From Caryophanales bacterium UBA1744 (GTDB taxonomy: Bacteria > Bacillota_I > Bacilli_A > RFN20 > CAG-826), in NCBI GenBank assembly GCA_002314915.1, contig DCHU01000024.1, positions 9,424-27,435 on the forward strand: a stretch of 18,012 nucleotides of DNA, written 5' to 3'. Below the pieces are notes generated by a model. It ran no database searches. It saw nothing but the letters and a program-made list of their open reading frames with translations, and was not told the origin of the DNA. The position numbers were made by a program, and so were the translations under genes. Of this stretch, positions 6,323 to 13,032 are shown piece by piece (position 1 is the stretch's first letter; every line of letters starts with the position of its first letter).

Positions 6323-7372
6323 ATGAAGAAGAATCTCTTTGGCTTCTCTCTGCCAGCTTTAGAAGAAGAGATGACTAGCCGTGGAGAAACTCGTTATAGA
6401 GCAAGACAGCTTTACGAGTGGATCTACATTAAGAAAGTCTATGACTTCTCTTTGATGACGGACATTTCCAAGAATTTTAGAAAAGTCCTCGAAGAAGAGT
6501 ATTGCTTAGACTTGCCAACTGTTTTCACGCGCCAAAACGCTCAGGATGGAACCGTCAAGTTATTACTTGAAATGGAAGACCATTCAAAAGTGGAAACAGT
6601 TCTTATGAGATACGATTACGGTAACGTAATCTGTGTTTCCTCCCAGGTCGGTTGCTCTATGGCATGTGCTTTCTGCGCATCAGGCATTTTAGCCAAAACA
6701 AGAAACCTCACTGCCGCGGAAATGGTTGGTGAAGTGATTCTTATGAATCAATTGCTTGCTGAAGAAGGCGAGAATGTATCCCATATCGTCGTTATGGGAA
6801 CCGGCGAGCCTTTTGACAACTATGACAATGTCATGTCGTTCGTTCGTGTCATGAATGAACAAAGAGGTCTTGCTATCGGTGCAAGACATATCACCGTCTC
6901 AACATGTGGTCTCGTTGACGGAATCAGAAGATACGCAAATGAGGGAATCCAAATCAACCTTGCTATCTCTCTCCATGCTCCAAACGACGAAATCAGAAAC
7001 CAGATAATGCCTATCTCAAGAAAGTACAACATGGATGAGCTCCTGGATGCGGTCAAGTACTATGTCGAGACCGCAGGCCGCAGAGTGACATTTGAGTACA
7101 TCATGATCAAGGGATTGAATGATTCTATAGAAAATGCAGATGAACTCGCTAGAAGACTGAGAGGAATCTTCTGCTATGTTAATCTCATCCCATTGAATCC
7201 AGTTAAAGAAAAACCATTTGAAAGAAGCGAGAATGTCCACGCTTTCAATAGACGCTTAAACGATAAAGGTGTCAATTGTACCGTTAGAAAAGAGTTCGGA
7301 ACGGATATTGACGCGGCTTGTGGACAACTAAGAGTCAAATACGAGAGAAAGGGGAAGAACTATGGCAACTAA
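6323..7372 (+). CDS. rlmN: Dual-specificity 23S rRNA/tRNA adenine-C2 methyltransferase RlmN (radical SAM)
   Basis: RlmN methylates C2 of A2503 in 23S rRNA and A37 of some tRNAs. The 349-residue protein has normal length. The radical-SAM CxxxCxxC cluster motif is C111-SMA-C115-AF-C118. VVMGTGEPFDNYDNV (the GEP SAM-binding motif), ITVSTCGLVDGI, LAISLHAPND and YVNLIPLNPV follow. The C-terminal DIDAACGQLR supplies the methyl-carrying cysteine, about Cys333. All essential residues look intact, in contrast to the upstream RsmB-like protein. A purine-rich AAAGGAAAG stretch precedes the ATG and overlaps the end of the upstream gene. The 3' end overlaps prpC by 11 bases, so the genes are co-transcribed and probably translationally coupled. 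Confidence 0.96.
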   Translation: MKKNLFGFSLPALEEEMTSRGETRYRARQLYEWIYIKKVYDFSLMTDISKNFRKVLEEEYCLDLPTVFTRQNAQDGTVKLLLEMEDHSKVETVLMRYDYGNVICVSSQVGCSMACAFCASGILAKTRNLTAAEMVGEVILMNQLLAEEGENVSHIVVMGTGEPFDNYDNVMSFVRVMNEQRGLAIGARHITVSTCGLVDGIRRYANEGIQINLAISLHAPNDEIRNQIMPISRKYNMDELLDAVKYYVETAGRRVTFEYIMIKGLNDSIENADELARRLRGIFCYVNLIPLNPVKEKPFERSENVHAFNRRLNDKGVNCTVRKEFGTDIDAACGQLRVKYERKGKNYGN

Positions 7373-8114
7373 ATACCGTGGCAGCTATGGCTACAAAGTT
7401 CATGAAGGTAAGGTCCGCAAGAACAACGAGGACCAAGCCTCAGTATTAATGAACCCAGATGGCGAAGTCCTTCTTGTCGTATGTGACGGAATGGGAGGCC
7501 AGCAGAAGGGCGATGTCGCGTCTCGTATGGCAATTGACATCATCACAAAAGCTTTCCCATCTAAGAAGAAACATTTTTTCGCTGGTTCTGACATTGCTTG
7601 GTTAACCAAAATTGCAAAGAAAGCAAATGCTGCAATCTATGAAACCGCAGATAAGAATCCTAGATACAAAGGAATGGGAACAACTCTTGTTGCGGCTCTC
7701 ATTTCAAACAAGAGAATGATTGTTGTCTCTGTTGGCGACAGCCGTGCATACAGTCTAAAAGAAGGCCAGATCAAACAGATCACCGAAGATCAGACCTATG
7801 TTCAGATGCTCATTAACACGGGAAAGATTACTCAAGAAGAGGCCCTCACCCATCCAAAGAGACACGTTTTATTGAATGCCATGGGAATATATCCTTCTCT
7901 TTCTTTGGATATTAAACAATTTAAATATCGCGGTGAGACTATCTTATTATGCACCGATGGTCTTTATAACCAGGTTCCATCGGATGAGATTGCCGCCATT
8001 CTTTCAAGTGATGAGAGAGTTGATCAGAAACCAATCTCATTAATCGTTGCTGCAAACGCTCACGGCGGAAGCGACAACATTGGCGTAGCAATTTGGGAGA
8101 CCGAAGCACAATGA
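7362..8114 (+). CDS. prpC: PP2C-family Ser/Thr protein phosphatase PrpC/Stp
   Basis: It dephosphorylates Ser/Thr-phosphoproteins, classically opposing the kinase encoded next to it. The 250-residue cytoplasmic protein shows the metal-dependent PP2C motifs in order: RKNNEDQ near 19-25, VCDGMGGQQKGDVAS with Asp42 as a metal ligand, GMGTTLV, VGDSRAY, CTDGLYNQV and GSDNIGV at the C-terminus. Length is typical of bacterial Stp proteins. AAAGGGG lies 7 bases before the ATG, inside the end of rlmN. The stop is TGA and overlaps the prkC ATG (ATGA), which shows that TGA is a stop in this organism and suggests fixed stoichiometry with the kinase. Confidence 0.95.
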   Translation: MATKYRGSYGYKVHEGKVRKNNEDQASVLMNPDGEVLLVVCDGMGGQQKGDVASRMAIDIITKAFPSKKKHFFAGSDIAWLTKIAKKANAAIYETADKNPRYKGMGTTLVAALISNKRMIVVSVGDSRAYSLKEGQIKQITEDQTYVQMLINTGKITQEEALTHPKRHVLLNAMGIYPSLSLDIKQFKYRGETILLCTDGLYNQVPSDEIAAILSSDERVDQKPISLIVAANAHGGSDNIGVAIWETEAQ

Positions 8115-8992
8115 TTGAGATCGGAATGAAAATTGACGGTCGCTATCGTGTAACAGGGCGTATCGCTCATGGCGGTATGGCCGATGTTTACGAAGGCTTT
8201 GATTCGCTATCTCATCGTTACGTCGCAATCAAGGTCATGCGAGTGGACTGCATGGCTGACCCAGAAAACATTAGACGATTCAGAAAAGAGTGCGAGGCTT
8301 GCGCTTGTTTCAATTCGCCTAATATCGTTCGCATTTATGGACAGGGAACCGTTGATGGTGGACGCCCATACATGATTAACGAGTACGTTGAAGGAAGAAC
8401 CCTTCGCGATAAGTTGAATATGGTGGAGAACCATTGTTTAAGCGCAAGAGAAGCTTGCGAATTTATGGTACAACTCTGCCTTGGAATGCAATATGTACAT
8501 GACCATGGCGTTGTTCATCGTGACATTAAACCAGACAACATGTTCTATGCTGCAGACGGCTCTGTCAAAATTACGGACTTTGGCATTTCGAGCCATGTAG
8601 GCGAAAAAGCAAATAGAGAAGCAATTCCTGGAACCTTGTTCTACACTGCTCCAGAAATCATCACCGGAGGAGATCCGCTCATCCAGTCTGATATTTTCTC
8701 TATGGGAGTTGTTTTTTATGAGATGCTCACCGGCAAACTCCCTTTTTATGGAGAGGACAAGAAAGCCGTCGTCAGCGCTATCGTCAAAAAGAGCGCGCCT
8801 ATCCCTTCAGATGAGTATTCTTCCATCCCAAAAGCTGTGGATAGAATAGTCATCAAATGTCTTAGAAAGAGATATCAAGAGAGATATCAATCGTGCAACC
8901 AGTTGAGGAGGGCGATTGAAACCGTTCTTAAGGACAAGAATGCGTTCAAGGAAAAGAAGTCGCTTCTTTCCAGAATTTTTGGATTTAAATAA
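8111..8992 (+). CDS. prkC: Soluble PrkC-type Ser/Thr protein kinase without membrane or PASTA domains
   Basis: Hanks-type kinase, partner of the phosphatase just upstream. The 293-residue protein is essentially only a kinase domain: glycine loop GRIAHGGMADVYEG, catalytic VAIKVM with Lys41, HRDIKPDN with Asp138, DFG at 156-158, APEIITGG, and a C-terminal ERYQSCNQLRRAIE. It ends after a short basic tail (LLSRIFGFK). Bacillus PrkC is about 650 residues with a transmembrane helix and extracellular PASTA repeats that sense muropeptides; none of that exists here, and rpe begins one base after the stop, so nothing was lost to a nearby frameshift. I chose the ATG at 8111, which overlaps the prpC stop by 4 bases; an in-frame TTG at 8093 and ATG at 8126 are less likely. 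It should be cytosolic and cannot sense the cell wall directly. Confidence 0.93.
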   Translation: MIEIGMKIDGRYRVTGRIAHGGMADVYEGFDSLSHRYVAIKVMRVDCMADPENIRRFRKECEACACFNSPNIVRIYGQGTVDGGRPYMINEYVEGRTLRDKLNMVENHCLSAREACEFMVQLCLGMQYVHDHGVVHRDIKPDNMFYAADGSVKITDFGISSHVGEKANREAIPGTLFYTAPEIITGGDPLIQSDIFSMGVVFYEMLTGKLPFYGEDKKAVVSAIVKKSAPIPSDEYSSIPKAVDRIVIKCLRKRYQERYQSCNQLRRAIETVLKDKNAFKEKKSLLSRIFGFK

Positions 8993-8993
8993 T

Positions 8994-9647
8994 ATGAATA
9001 GAGAAATCATCATTTCGCCATCAATACTATCTGCCAATGCCTCTAGAATTGCAGATGAAATAGCACTTCTTAGGACATCGAGAGCCAAATTCGTTCATAT
9101 AGACATCATGGACGGACGTTTTGTTCCGGCGACGACATTCAGCGATGAATTCGTTGAGAAACTAGTGCCGATTTGCGAAGGCTTGGTAAAAGACGTTCAC
9201 ATCATGGTTGAAGAACCTTGGATAAATGGCCCGAAGTTTGCAAAGATGGGTGCGGATTACGTCACGTTTCATCTAGAAGCTTGCCCAAATGAAGAAGTTG
9301 TTAGAACGACAATTAGACTCATTAGGGAAGCCGGTTCTAAGGTCGGCATATCAATTAAGCCTGCCACACCAGTTGAGACGTTACTTCCTTACTTGCAGGA
9401 TGTCGACATGATTTTAATCATGACTGTTGAACCTGGTAAAGGCGGTCAGGCGTTTATGCCAGAGTGCGCCGATAAAATCAGTTATTTGGCAAATATCGAA
9501 AATAGGAGTTTTCTTATCGAGTGCGATGGCGGCATAAAAGACACAACCGTCCAGATTGTTAAAGAAGCTGGAGTGGATGTCATCGTTGCCGGATCGTATT
9601 TGTTCGGGCATGATGATTTTGCCGAAAGAGTGGAGACGTTGCTTTAA
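8994..9647 (+). CDS. rpe: Ribulose-phosphate 3-epimerase
   Basis: It interconverts ribulose-5-phosphate and xylulose-5-phosphate in the pentose phosphate pathway. The 217-residue TIM-barrel protein has normal length. Family motifs include IISPSILSAN (residues 6-15), HIDIMDGRFVP with metal ligands and the catalytic Asp, HIMVEEP, VTFHLEA, MTVEPGKGGQAF, ECDGGIKDTT and VAGSYLFG, which binds the phosphate. The ATG at 8994 follows the prkC stop by one base and is where homology begins; in-frame sequence upstream lies inside prkC. It has only a weak ribosome binding site, so reinitiation after prkC is likely. In Bacillus rsgA sits between prkC and rpe; it is absent here. Confidence 0.95.
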   Translation: MNREIIISPSILSANASRIADEIALLRTSRAKFVHIDIMDGRFVPATTFSDEFVEKLVPICEGLVKDVHIMVEEPWINGPKFAKMGADYVTFHLEACPNEEVVRTTIRLIREAGSKVGISIKPATPVETLLPYLQDVDMILIMTVEPGKGGQAFMPECADKISYLANIENRSFLIECDGGIKDTTVQIVKEAGVDVIVAGSYLFGHDDFAERVETLL

Positions 9648-10321
9648 TGGATATCTCATTGTTTATTTCTTTTGTTTCCGTACCTGGTATTGTGCTTGTC
9701 GCATTTCTTGTTACGGTATTCCTTGGATACAAAAAAGAGAGTGAGGCATACTCTCTTAAGGCATACTTACCGTATGAATCGTTTGAGAGAATGAACCCAA
9801 CGACCAGAGTCATTGCGCGTATATTATTCTTTATATATCTCGGTACGACCCTGCCTTTCCTCGCTTATGTGATCAAGTATTCCTCGGGTTACAATGATCA
9901 ACTTGTCTTATTCTCGGTTTTGAATCTGGCGGCAGGAGTGATTGCTGTAGGCCTCTTTGTGGCGGGGTCATACGTTAAGGCGACTCTTCCGAAAGAACAT
10001 ATGTTCATCGCCATCGGACAAGGTTTGGTTACAGTGGTAAACGCATTCACGATGTGCAGTGTTCTGAACTTGATTAGAACCGCAAACATGGTCAGCTCAA
10101 AATATGATTATTTCATCCTTGGAGTGATCATCGTCCTTGTCTGTATCGCAGCATTTGTCATCACTTTGTTCGTGAAGAAAGATGTCTATTCTTGGGAATA
10201 TATCGAGAAGGATGGAAAGAGAAGTTTCTTCGCTCTCGCGTTTACCGAATGGCTTGTTGCATTCTCGTACCTCGCTGTATATCTAATCAGCGTCATCTCG
10301 CTGTTTGTAATCAATTGTTAA
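9647..10321 (+). CDS. Unrecognised integral membrane protein, about six transmembrane segments
   Basis: I do not recognise this 224-residue protein. Hydrophobic segments lie at about residues 5-27, 57-77, 85-108, 118-143, 153-173 and 195-220, suggesting six membrane helices. A polar cytoplasmic-looking loop follows the first (YKKESEAYSLKAYLPYESFE) and another precedes the last (KKDVYSWEYIEKDGKR). There is no obvious enzymatic or transporter motif and no cleavable signal peptide. Its ATG shares a base with the rpe stop (TAATG), so it is the last, translationally coupled gene of the operon, followed directly by a strong terminator. In Bacillus thiN occupies the slot after rpe; this protein is not a thiamine pyrophosphokinase. 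Codon use is close to that of rpe. Confidence 0.8.
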   Translation: MDISLFISFVSVPGIVLVAFLVTVFLGYKKESEAYSLKAYLPYESFERMNPTTRVIARILFFIYLGTTLPFLAYVIKYSSGYNDQLVLFSVLNLAAGVIAVGLFVAGSYVKATLPKEHMFIAIGQGLVTVVNAFTMCSVLNLIRTANMVSSKYDYFILGVIIVLVCIAAFVITLFVKKDVYSWEYIEKDGKRSFFALAFTEWLVAFSYLAVYLISVISLFVINC

Positions 10322-10335
10322 AAAAGCATAAAAAA

Positions 10336-10363
10336 AGAAGCGGATTATCCGCTTCTATTTTTT
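10336..10363. terminator. Bidirectional intrinsic terminator shared by the prkC-rpe operon and rpmB
   Basis: AGAAGCGGA (10336-10344) pairs perfectly with TCCGCTTCT (10348-10356) around a TTA loop. A run of A precedes it (10331-10335 and beyond) and a run of six T follows (10358-10363), so it works in both directions. It sits 15 bases past the membrane-protein stop and about 27 bases past the rpmB stop on the other strand. Confidence 0.9.
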
Positions 10364-10382
10364 CATTGGTAAGAAGAACTAA

Positions 10383-10580
10383 TTACTCAGCTTCTTTAGC
10401 GCTCTTGTTGAGTGAGCGATAAGCACGAGCACTCATCTTAACGGTAACGACTTTACCATTAATGTTGAGTTTGTACTTGTGAAGGTTGACGTTCCAAACG
10501 CGACGTGTTGCTCTAACAGAGTGGGAACGATTGTTTCCGCTCATTGGTCCTTTACCTGTGATCTGGCATACTCTTGACAT
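10383..10580 (-). CDS. rpmB: 50S ribosomal protein L28
   Basis: A small rRNA-binding protein of the large subunit. The 65-residue product starts MSRVCQITGKGPMSGNNRSH and continues with ATRRVWNVNLHKYKL and VKMSARAYRSL, all diagnostic of L28; length is normal (about 62-65). It has only one cysteine, so it is the zinc-free form. AGGAG (plus positions 10591-10595) precedes the ATG at 10580 and defines the start; a longer in-frame reading from 10622 is excluded by this site and by homology. RpmB after the prkC-rpe cluster is the usual Bacillus neighbourhood, here inverted relative to the operon as in Bacillus. Confidence 0.96.
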   Translation of the reverse strand: MSRVCQITGKGPMSGNNRSHSVRATRRVWNVNLHKYKLNINGKVVTVKMSARAYRSLNKSAKEAE

Positions 10581-10594
10581 AATTAATTCACTCC

Positions 10595-10616
10595 TTTTCG
10601 GGTTACGACTCGAAAA
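10595..10616 (-). promoter_or_regulatory. Possible leader hairpin beside the rpmB ribosome binding site
   Basis: In the rpmB leader, TTTTCGAGT can pair with ACCCGAAAA across a CGTA loop: six pairs, one A-C mismatch, then two more pairs. The stem touches the first base of the Shine-Dalgarno. It is only moderately stable on this strand, so a regulatory role is speculative. Confidence 0.25.
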
Positions 10617-10627
10617 TCGCATTTAGG

Positions 10628-10656
10628 AATATACCACTACGAAAGCAATTGAGCAA
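10628..10656 (-). promoter_or_regulatory. rpmB promoter, -35 TTGCTC / 17 bp / TGG-TATATT
   Basis: On the minus strand TTGCTC (10656-10651) is followed 17 bases later by TATATT (10633-10628), preceded directly by TGG, giving an extended -10. The predicted start near 10621 leaves a leader of about 41 bases containing the ribosome binding site. Confidence 0.6.
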
Positions 10657-10699
10657 CCATATATTTATATAAATTCCAAAAATCACAAAAACTGGCATG

Positions 10700-10713
10700 A
10701 AAGTTGCAACTTT
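10700..10713. promoter_or_regulatory. Perfect palindrome AAAGTTGCAACTTT upstream of glgC, candidate operator
   Basis: A 14-base perfect palindrome without spacer lies in the rpmB-glgC divergent region. It is centred about 55 bases upstream of the predicted glgC start site and about 85 bases upstream of that of rpmB. Size, symmetry and place suit a dimeric regulator of the glycogen operon, but the regulator is not identifiable from this window. Confidence 0.45.
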
Positions 10714-10745
10714 AGCAATACGTAGCATTCAAACTAAATATATTG

Positions 10746-10759
10746 TGTTACAATGTAAC
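10746..10759 (+). promoter_or_regulatory. glgC promoter, extended -10 TGT-TACAAT inside a palindrome
   Basis: TGT followed by TACAAT (10749-10754) is an extended -10. It is covered by the inverted repeat GTTACA-A-TGTAAC (10747-10759). The -35 is poor, as expected for an extended -10 promoter. The predicted start near 10761 gives a leader of about 21 bases with the strong site GGAGGGG at 10769-10775. Confidence 0.5.
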
Positions 10760-10781
10760 CAATATTTCGGAGGGGAAAATT

Positions 10782-11912
10782 ATGAGCACCAAATTGGCAG
10801 CTATGATTCTCGCAGGCGGAAAAGGAACCCGTTTATTGGCTTTAACCAAAAAAGTTGCAAAGCCAGCGGTTTCTTATGGAGGAAAGTATCGCATCGTCGA
10901 CTTTCCACTTTCTAACTGCGCAAATACAGGAATTACCTGTGTATCAGTCTTGACACAGTATGAGTCAAGCGAACTCAACACCTATGTTGGAAACGGTGAG
11001 AAGTGGGGATTAAACGGAGTAAGATCCATCACTTCTGTATTAACACCTAAACAGACAGACGAAGGAAGCAATTGGTATAGAGGCACAGCAGATGCTATCT
11101 ATCAGAACGTTGACTGGCTCGATAGAGTCGACCCAGAGTATGTCTTAATACTTTCAGGTGACCACATCTATTCTTGCACATACAACGAAATGCTTAAGAA
11201 GCACACTGAGAACAAAGCGGACTGCACAATCGCAGTTTATGAGGTTCCATGGGCTGAAGCTTCACGTTTCGGTATCTTAGTCACAGATGACAACGATAAC
11301 ATCGTGGACTTCCAGGAGAAGCCTAAGAAACCTGTTAGCAACTTAGCTTCAATGGGTATTTATATTTTCACATATAAGACATTGAGAGCTGCTCTTTTAG
11401 CGGATGCAAAAGATCCGGACTCAGAGCATGACTTCGGAAAGAACATCATCCCAACAATGATGGCTCAGAAGAAGAAAATGGTCGCATACACATATTCAGG
11501 GTACTGGAAAGACGTTGGTACGGTTTCTTCATTACATGAAGCAAACATGGACTTGCTCTTATCTGGCGATCCAGAAATCAACCTTTATAAGGTCCAGGGC
11601 GACAATAAGATCTACTCAGAAGATAATCACTCACTTCCTCAGTACATCGGCCCTAAAGCAGTCGTTAAGGACTCACTTGTCAACCAGGGTGCAGCAATCA
11701 TGGGATCAATTGACCACTGTGTCGTTTCTAGCGATGCAACAGTTGAGGCTGGCGCAAGCTGCAAGAACTGCGTCATCATGAATGGAGCCCTTGTTAAGAA
11801 AGGCGTCACTGCAGTGAACGCAATCATCGGTCAGAACACTCTTGTCGATGAGGATGTAAACGGCGAGCCAGGCGATATCGCCCTTGTCGTTAACGGAAAG
11901 GCAGGTAAATAA
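10782..11912 (+). CDS. glgC: Glucose-1-phosphate adenylyltransferase, catalytic subunit GlgC
   Basis: It makes ADP-glucose from glucose-1-phosphate and ATP, the committed and regulated step of bacterial glycogen synthesis. The 376-residue product has the nucleotidyl-transferase signature AGGKGTRL (residues 11-18), KPAVSYGGKYRIVDFPLSNC, the metal-binding LSGDHIY, and FQEKPKKP with the glucose-1-phosphate-binding lysine. The C-terminal half is a left-handed beta-helix with VVKDSLVNQGAAI and hexapeptide-like repeats. Length matches Bacillus GlgC. The ATG at 10782 follows GGAGGGG at a good distance and is where homology starts; a longer in-frame reading from 10743 would begin upstream of the promoter's -10. 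It is followed one base later by glgD, so GlgC and GlgD probably form a hetero-oligomer. Confidence 0.96.
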   Translation: MSTKLAAMILAGGKGTRLLALTKKVAKPAVSYGGKYRIVDFPLSNCANTGITCVSVLTQYESSELNTYVGNGEKWGLNGVRSITSVLTPKQTDEGSNWYRGTADAIYQNVDWLDRVDPEYVLILSGDHIYSCTYNEMLKKHTENKADCTIAVYEVPWAEASRFGILVTDDNDNIVDFQEKPKKPVSNLASMGIYIFTYKTLRAALLADAKDPDSEHDFGKNIIPTMMAQKKKMVAYTYSGYWKDVGTVSSLHEANMDLLLSGDPEINLYKVQGDNKIYSEDNHSLPQYIGPKAVVKDSLVNQGAAIMGSIDHCVVSSDATVEAGASCKNCVIMNGALVKKGVTAVNAIIGQNTLVDEDVNGEPGDIALVVNGKAGK

Positions 11913-11913
11913 C

Positions 11914-13032
11914 ATGAAAGGCGTATTAGGTATTCTCGATTGCCATAACTCATGCACACTTGGCGAATTAACAGCTGATCGTCCTTTGGCATCGGTCAGT
12001 TTCTTAGGAAGATATGCATTCTGTGACTTCCCATTATCAAATTTCTGCAACTCAGGAATCGATAACGTTGGAATTCTCGTTAAAGAGCATCAGAGATCTA
12101 TCTTAAAGCACCTCGGAAACACAATGTCCTGGGTCAACAACACAAAGATGGGTAAGATTTCCGTTTTCTATAACGAAAAAGGACAGGTTAACCCTTCATA
12201 CAACACAGACTTAGCAAACCTCAAAGAGAACGATTGGCTAATCATCACTTCAGGTTGCAAATATATCGTAATTCAGTCTGCTGACGTCATCACGAACACC
12301 GACCTTACACCATTCCTCGAAGAACATATCGAGAGAGGCGAGTCCATCACATCTCTCTACCATGAGATCGATGATGCTGATGAGCAGTGGTTCGGCGGAA
12401 ACGAATACGAAATCGACAGCGACAACTACCTCATCTCCGCAAAGCCAAACAACGGAGATCACAAGAAGGCAAAAGTTGCTCTCGGAACATGGATCATCAA
12501 TAGAGACGTCCTCCAAAGAATCTTTGATGAATCCGCAAAAGTTCCTTCATCATGGGGCTTAAAGGAGATGATTGGCTATCTCGCAGAGAACGGAATCTTC
12601 AACATTCACTGTGCTAAGCATACTGGATACATCAGAAGAATCGATTCCCTCCAGCATTACATCGATTACTCATTCGAACTTCTCAACAGAGACGTGGCTA
12701 GCCAGCTCTTTGTCCCAGAGAGACCAATCTATACAACAACACACGACACCGCACCAGCTTTATATGGTGAGGATTCGAAAGTCACCAACTCATTCGTTTC
12801 AAACGGATGTGTTATTGAAGGCGAAGTCAAGAACTCTATCATTTGCCGTGATGTCAAAGTCGCAAAAGGCGCTAAGGTCAGCAACGCAATCCTCTTATCC
12901 AACGTTTGGATTCTTGAGGGAGCAAAAGTTGACAACGTCATCATCGACAAATACTCAACAGTTCTTGAGAAGCACACTATCGCAGGAGATAAGGACAACC
13001 ATATCTACATCAGACAAGGAGCAAAGATCTAA
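11914..13032 (+). CDS. glgD: GlgD, regulatory subunit of glucose-1-phosphate adenylyltransferase
   Basis: A GlgC paralogue that in Bacillota forms a complex with GlgC and increases its activity. The 372-residue product keeps the fold (FLGRYAFCDFPLSNFCNSGIDN, ITSGCKYIVIQSADV, and a C-terminal beta-helix with GCVIEGEVKNSIICRDVKVA). It lacks the catalytic GGxGTRL loop: its N-terminus reads MKGVLGILDCHNSCTLGELT. LSGDH is also replaced by IQSAD. These losses are the normal signature of GlgD, not decay. The ATG at 11914 begins one base after the glgC stop, with AAAGGCAGG just upstream, and the stop overlaps the glgA ATG. Confidence 0.95.
   Translation: MKGVLGILDCHNSCTLGELTADRPLASVSFLGRYAFCDFPLSNFCNSGIDNVGILVKEHQRSILKHLGNTMSWVNNTKMGKISVFYNEKGQVNPSYNTDLANLKENDWLIITSGCKYIVIQSADVITNTDLTPFLEEHIERGESITSLYHEIDDADEQWFGGNEYEIDSDNYLISAKPNNGDHKKAKVALGTWIINRDVLQRIFDESAKVPSSWGLKEMIGYLAENGIFNIHCAKHTGYIRRIDSLQHYIDYSFELLNRDVASQLFVPERPIYTTTHDTAPALYGEDSKVTNSFVSNGCVIEGEVKNSIICRDVKVAKGAKVSNAILLSNVWILEGAKVDNVIIDKYSTVLEKHTIAGDKDNHIYIRQGAKI

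Noticed and set aside
8868..8892. Short direct repeat of GAGATATCAA within prkC, a possible duplication
   Set aside because: It encodes RYQERYQ at the conserved ERYQS position of the kinase domain, and the domain length is normal, so no insertion is implied.
11914..13032. Loss of catalytic motifs in the second adenylyltransferase gene as a sign of decay
   Set aside because: These losses define GlgD, the known non-catalytic partner of GlgC.
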